Origin: a bacterium
Lineage (GTDB): Bacteria > UBA9089 > CG2-30-40-21
Length of the DNA: 17,702 nucleotides
Reading direction: 5' to 3'
Assembly: GCA_018814245.1 (NCBI GenBank)
Contig: JAHIZN010000441.1
Location: 1-17,702, forward strand
In this document: piece by piece, positions 14,574 through 17,702 of the stretch
Numbering within the stretch: the first letter of the stretch is position 1
Layout: the number at the start of each line of letters is the position of its first letter
Notes under the pieces: generated by a model
Seen by the model: only the letters and a program-made list of their open reading frames with translations
Database searches by the model: none
Told to the model about the DNA's origin: nothing
Program-made: the position numbers and the translations under genes

Positions 14574-15772
14574 ATTTAATAGAAACCATCAAAGAGGCCG
14601 TTGAAACCCTCAGGCTTCATAAGCTTCGCTCTATTTTGACTATGCTGGGAATAATTATAGGTGTCGCTTCCATAATTGGGCTTCTTTCTATCAGTATTAG
14701 CAGTCAAAAGAAAATATTACAAGAGATGGAAGTAATAGGTTCGGATATTATCTGGATTAATTCTACATCTAAAACCTCAAATAATCAAAAGGGTATTTTT
14801 TGTCCTCAGAGGAAGCTTGGACAAAAGGATATTGTGGCTATGAAAAGGCAATGCTCGGCTATAGTTGATCTGGCTAAGGAAGTAAGAGACTTTCAAAGGG
14901 TAACTTACTCTAATAAACATTTTACCTGTGATATTCTGGGAGTAGAGCCTGTTTATCAATCTGTGCGTAAACTTATTCTGATTGAAGGTAGATTCATTAC
15001 TTCGTTTGATCTTGTTAGTTGCCGAAAGGTATGCGTCATTGAAGACTCAAAGGAAATAAAAAAACTCTTTGGGTTGATTAATCCTCTTGGGAAAGAGATG
15101 TTGATAAGTGGGCTAAGCTTTAATGTGATAGGCAAAATAGCTTGTAAAAACAAGGGATTGTGGATGGAATCCACTCCTAAGATATATCTGCCGCTTACGA
15201 CCTTACAAAAAATTAATGGGACAAAACGGGTTGATCTGATTTATGTTAAGGTGAAAAGTTATAATTTAGTGGAAAAAGGAAAACAACAAGTTGCAATTGT
15301 ATTAGCTCAAAGATATGGACGAAATCATAGTTTTGAGGTAGAATCTGCTTCTGAGATGATTGAAGCGACAAAAGATATAATGAACATTATTACCTTAGTG
15401 GGAATTGGAATTGCATCTATCTCCTTATTAGTTGGCGGCATCGGGATAGCTAATGTAATGCTGGTGTCTGTGACAGAAAGAAAGAGAGAGATTGGCATTC
15501 GCAAAGCCATTGGGGCTAAAAAACAGCAAATTCTGATTCAATTTCTCATTGAGGCATTGACATTAAGCTTAATTGGTGGATTTATTGGGATTGGGTTGGG
15601 TGTATCTGTAGGGAATATTTTCAACCTGTTGCTTGAGTTACCCCTATCCTTTCATTGGTGGGTAGTGTTGATTGGCTTTCTTTTTTCCGCCATAGTAGGT
15701 AGCTTTTCTGGCTTTTATCCAGCTATGCAAGCAGCAAAGCTTAATCCTATTGAGTCCTTGAGGTATGAATAA
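14570..15772 (+). CDS. MacB/LolC-type ABC transporter permease
   Basis: The 400-residue permease begins with the MacB-type start: amphipathic segment, LRLHKLRSILTMLGIIIGVASII, then membrane helix 1. A periplasmic core domain follows (about 45-265). The C-terminal FtsX part has three helices (about 270-395) with the conserved VMLVSVTERKREIGIRKAIGAKK coupling segment and the ending YPAMQAAKLNPIESLRYE. Unlike E. coli MacB, the ATPase is a separate gene directly downstream. Such transporters act as mechanotransmitters on substrates already in the periplasm, pushing them through a MacA-TolC assembly, and do not carry cargo across the inner membrane. Stop and start of the ATPase overlap (TAATG). 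Confidence 0.93.
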   Translation: MNLIETIKEAVETLRLHKLRSILTMLGIIIGVASIIGLLSISISSQKKILQEMEVIGSDIIWINSTSKTSNNQKGIFCPQRKLGQKDIVAMKRQCSAIVDLAKEVRDFQRVTYSNKHFTCDILGVEPVYQSVRKLILIEGRFITSFDLVSCRKVCVIEDSKEIKKLFGLINPLGKEMLISGLSFNVIGKIACKNKGLWMESTPKIYLPLTTLQKINGTKRVDLIYVKVKSYNLVEKGKQQVAIVLAQRYGRNHSFEVESASEMIEATKDIMNIITLVGIGIASISLLVGGIGIANVMLVSVTERKREIGIRKAIGAKKQQILIQFLIEALTLSLIGGFIGIGLGVSVGNIFNLLLELPLSFHWWVVLIGFLFSAIVGSFSGFYPAMQAAKLNPIESLRYE

Positions 15773-16440
15773 TGATTATTTTGGAAAGGGTTTCTAAGAC
15801 TTATCAAATTGGCAATCTTCTCCTCCCAGTCCTTAAAGATGTCTCTCTTAGGGTAGAAGAACAAGAGTTTGTAACCATTATGGGACATTCTGGAAGTGGC
15901 AAGACTACTTTGCTTAATATTCTTGGTTGCTTAGACAAATCCACTCAAGGCAACTATCTTCTTTCAGGAATTCAAATCTCCAGATTGAATGACAATGAAC
16001 TGGCTGAGATAAGGTTGAAAAAGATCGGTTTTGTCTTTCAAACCTTTAATCTTCTACCCAGACTGACAGCCCTAAAGAATGTTGAGTTGCCACTTCTTTA
16101 TGCTGGGATAAAAGAGAGAAGTTCTGTGGCATTTTCTTTGCTTGAAGGGGTAGGCTTGGGGGAGAGAGCTTATCATCGGCCAGCTGAACTATCTGGCGGT
16201 GAACAGCAACGGGTAGCCATTGCCAGGGCATTGGTAAATTCACCCAGTCTTATCCTTGCAGATGAACCTACAGGAAACTTGGATTCAACCTCAGCCAAAG
16301 AGATTATGGATATATTCTGCAAGCTCAATGAAGAAAAGAAGATGACTGTGGTGATTATTACCCATAATCAAGCAGTGGCTGAAAGGACAAAGAGGATATA
16401 TCACCTAAAAGACGGACAAATTGTTGATGAAGTCGTATGA
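15772..16440 (+). CDS. MacB/LolD-type ABC transporter ATPase
   Basis: The 222-residue nucleotide-binding subunit has Walker A G38-HSGSGK-T45, a Q-loop Q90 (FVFQTFNLLPRL), the signature L140-SGGEQQ, Walker B LILADE (160-165) with catalytic E165, D-loop NLDS, and the switch histidine H198 (ITHN). Length and the FNLLPRLTALKNVELPL stretch match the LolD/MacB/FtsE group that pairs with FtsX-type permeases. It should dimerise under the permease and power the tripartite exporter. It is the last intact gene of the operon; a truncated second permease overlaps its 3' end. The family assignment is secure, but the exact substrate is not shown by this protein. Confidence 0.96.
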   Translation: MIILERVSKTYQIGNLLLPVLKDVSLRVEEQEFVTIMGHSGSGKTTLLNILGCLDKSTQGNYLLSGIQISRLNDNELAEIRLKKIGFVFQTFNLLPRLTALKNVELPLLYAGIKERSSVAFSLLEGVGLGERAYHRPAELSGGEQQRVAIARALVNSPSLILADEPTGNLDSTSAKEIMDIFCKLNEEKKMTVVIITHNQAVAERTKRIYHLKDGQIVDEVV

Positions 16441-16690
16441 TTGTTTTTACTTAGTCCGAAAGGATAAAGGGAAGTCATTTCCTGTGAATAAAAGGTTTAT
16501 GATTTTAATCATTGAAGGATTATTAGACATGGTGAAGCAGCAAAGGGCTACAGCAAAGATGATTACCATCTGGATAGAGATATTAACTCTGATTCTGGCA
16601 GGCGATGGAATAATAAACATGATCATGCTCTCTATACGGCAAAGGTATCGAGAGATAGGGATAATGCGTGCCTGCGGGGCAAGTTTTTAA
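16427..16690 (+). pseudogene. Truncated second FtsX-type permease fragment
   Basis: An 87-codon frame (ATG 16427, stop 16688-16690) overlaps the end of the ATPase gene. Its last 45 residues, with LAGDGIINMIMLSIRQRYREIG and IMRACGAS, match the first FtsX-domain helix and coupling segment of MacB-type permeases. They align with LVGGIGIANVMLVSVTERKREIG in the intact gene upstream. Everything after the coupling segment, about 100 residues and two helices, is missing, and so is the periplasmic core domain. The stop is followed at once by the rnpB promoter. I read it as an internally deleted and 3'-truncated paralog. A functional small membrane protein is possible but less likely. Confidence 0.75.
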
Positions 16691-16709
16691 GGAATTGTGA
16701 ATTTTTTTC

Positions 16710-16740
16710 TTGACAAATCGCAAAAAATAGTGTATATAAT
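16710..16740 (+). promoter_or_regulatory. Promoter of rnpB
   Basis: TTGACA (16710-16715) is an exact -35. The -10 is TATATA (16733-16738, spacer 17) or TATAAT (16735-16740, spacer 19). The P1 helix of the RNA starts directly after it, so the start of transcription is near 16743-16746. Confidence 0.85.
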
Positions 16741-17421
16741 AAGTGTAAGCAAATTAGATGGTCGCTGTTGGACAGCAACAGAGGAAAGTCCGAGCACCAC
16801 AGGGCAAGATGCTGGGTAATACCCAGTGAGGGTGACCTCAAGGAAAGTGCAACAGAAAATACACCGCCGATGGCTCTCAATCAGCCAAGTTTAATCTGGT
16901 TGATTGCAAAGGCAGGGACAATCTTGATGATGGCTGTTCGTTTTCGTTTGATACGAGCGAAAGAAATTTCTTGTAGAATGTCAGAACAGCCGGGAAGAGT
17001 GGTTGTTTATTCTCCTTATTTTTGTTATTTGAACCAGCGAGAGAAAGACAACGCGTGTTTATGATGATTGTTCCGTTTGTTTGGCTCAAGTAGCTAAGTT
17101 AAGTTGGTCGCATAGTCTAAACTTTATAGATTATGTATTCTAGTGTGATTTATGTGATTAGCTTGGCTGATTTGAGAGCTCAGGTAAGGTTGAAATGGTG
17201 AGGTAAGAGCTTACCAGCAGGGGAGCGATTCTCTGGCTTGGAAAACCCCATCCGGTGCAAGACCAAATAGGAGGGATTTTTGAGGTTTCCTCAAAGACAG
17301 TTGCCCATTGTTTCCCTCGGGTAGGTCGCTTGAGGTAAATAGTAATATTTATCCTAGATAGATGACCATCAAAAGGGTTTTTTCCCTTTCACGAAACTCG
17401 GCTTATAATTTGCTTACACTT
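16741..17421 (+). ncRNA. rnpB: RNase P RNA, class A, with expanded P12 region
   Basis: This is the catalytic RNA that trims tRNA 5' leaders. The conserved blocks occur in order: GAGGAAAGTCCGAGC (16780-16794), GTGCAACAGAAAATACACCG (16847-16866), GAAATGGTGAGGTAAGAGC (17192-17210), AACCCCATCCGGTGCAAGAC (17244-17263) and AGATAGATGACCATC (17356-17370). The P1 helix is 16 perfect pairs (16741-16756 with 17406-17421); the mature ends may be a few bases inside. The RNA spans about 680 nt, while most bacterial ones are 350-400. The excess is about 300 nt around 16875-17180, closed by a long helix (16873-16896 with 17156-17179), so P12 is greatly extended. Identification is certain; the ends are approximate. 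Confidence 0.96.
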
Positions 17422-17560
17422 AAGAATGGGTGAGGAAAATGTAAGGCTTAAGGTAACTCCTGAGGCTTCATGTTGCTTTTATTTAATAAATATATGAGCA
17501 ACTGAGCTTAAACATTGGAACAAATACCATTAAGCCTGCAGCTCCTCACCCTATTTTTTT
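17422..17560 (+). ncRNA. Structured RNA candidate, 6S-RNA-like, ending in a U-tract
   Basis: Just after rnpB, gggtgagga (17428-17436) pairs exactly with tcctcaccc (17543-17551), and aggcttaa plus ggta (17444-17455) pair with tacc and ttaagcct (17525-17537). A large internal bubble follows, then an apical hairpin (gttgct 17472-17477 with agcaac 17497-17502). tattttttt follows the closing stem. The rod with a central bubble resembles 6S RNA, the RNA polymerase mimic. CCTGAG in the 5' bubble strand and AAGCCTGCAGC near the 3' end resemble parts of E. coli SsrS. At about 125-135 nt it is short for 6S. It could instead be the rnpB terminator. TATAAT at 17404-17409 might serve as its -10, but the -35 is poor. 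Confidence 0.4.
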
Positions 17561-17565
17561 TGTAA

Positions 17566-17702
17566 CTATTCAGGCATAGGAATGATTATAGCAGGGACAA
17601 GCCCTGCAGCTACAGCTATTTGTGGGAAACTTGTAGCTGCGACCCTTGTGGTCGCCGTCTTCATTCTGTATTCTGACTCCTGAATTCTGTATGCCTGAAT
17701 AG
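17566..17702. repeat. Palindromic repeat cluster at the window edge
   Basis: ctattcaggcata (17566-17578) is the exact reverse complement of 17690-17702, bounding the segment. Inside are gcaggg/ccctgc (17591-17596, 17602-17607), gcagctaca/tgtagctgc (17606-17614, 17632-17640) and gcgacc/ggtcgc (17639-17644, 17650-17655). ttctgactcctgaatt (17671-17686) recurs inverted at 1148-1163. No gene is visible. Confidence 0.7.

Noticed and set aside
16768..17064. 98-codon open frame on the + strand
   Set aside because: It lies wholly inside rnpB and overlaps the conserved RNA blocks; no ribosome binding site or protein family is visible.
17371..17389. aaaaggg/ccctttc hairpin as a terminator
   Set aside because: It lies inside rnpB before the P1 closing strand and fits a normal 3' helix of RNase P RNA; no U-tract follows.
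1..17702. tRNA genes, rRNA genes, phage or transposase genes
   Set aside because: I looked for tRNA arm motifs, rRNA blocks and transposase or integrase motifs and saw none, though without a scan weak cases could be missed.

Overview
The window is about 17.7 kb of AT-rich DNA from a diderm (outer-membrane-bearing) bacterium. This follows from an apolipoprotein N-acyltransferase, a TolC-type outer-membrane channel, an Omp85-type beta-barrel and a MacA-type adaptor, all with bacterial promoters, Shine-Dalgarno sites and a bacterial class A RNase P RNA. Every confident gene is on the + strand. Many short palindromes and dispersed repeats lie between genes, as in several uncultivated candidate phyla. 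I cannot fix the phylum from this sequence.

Region 1 (1-4932) is a nucleotide-reduction cluster. It holds nrdR (444-902), with a good sigma-70 promoter and a pair of NrdR-box-like sites 31 bp apart, then a proteasome-like Ntn-hydrolase of unknown role (1290-2072), the oxygen-sensitive class III ribonucleotide reductase nrdD (2097-4460), and a small CxxC redoxin (4633-4932) that may be its reductant. No nrdG activase is present here.

Region 2 (4933-5733) is repeat-rich intergenic DNA. It contains inverted repeats, four copies of a 13-mer, a near-consensus promoter and ribosome binding site leading only into a heptamer array, and a 48-codon minus-strand gene remnant.

Region 3 (5734-16690) looks like a dedicated export locus and is the most interesting part. 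A 157-residue precursor carries a Sec-type signal peptide and then a textbook double-glycine leader (LSNDEMKKIVGG). A terminator follows it. Next come seven tightly packed genes: a lipoprotein; a large exported metallopeptidase / beta-propeller / Omp85-barrel protein; a fusion of Lnt with a C39 double-glycine peptidase; a TolC-like channel; a MacA-like adaptor; a MacB-type permease; and its separate ATPase. A fragment of a second permease ends the locus. Topology and motif spacing suggest that the C39 domain faces the periplasm. I infer a path of Sec export, periplasmic cleavage after Gly-Gly, then release to the outside by the MacAB-TolC-like machine. This differs from classical double-glycine export, where the peptidase is cytoplasmic and fused to the transporter.

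Region 4 (16691-17702) holds rnpB with its promoter. The RNA is unusually long, about 680 nt, because of an insertion of about 300 nt in the P12 region. It is followed by a 6S-RNA-like structured element ending in a U-tract, then more palindromic repeats at the window edge.
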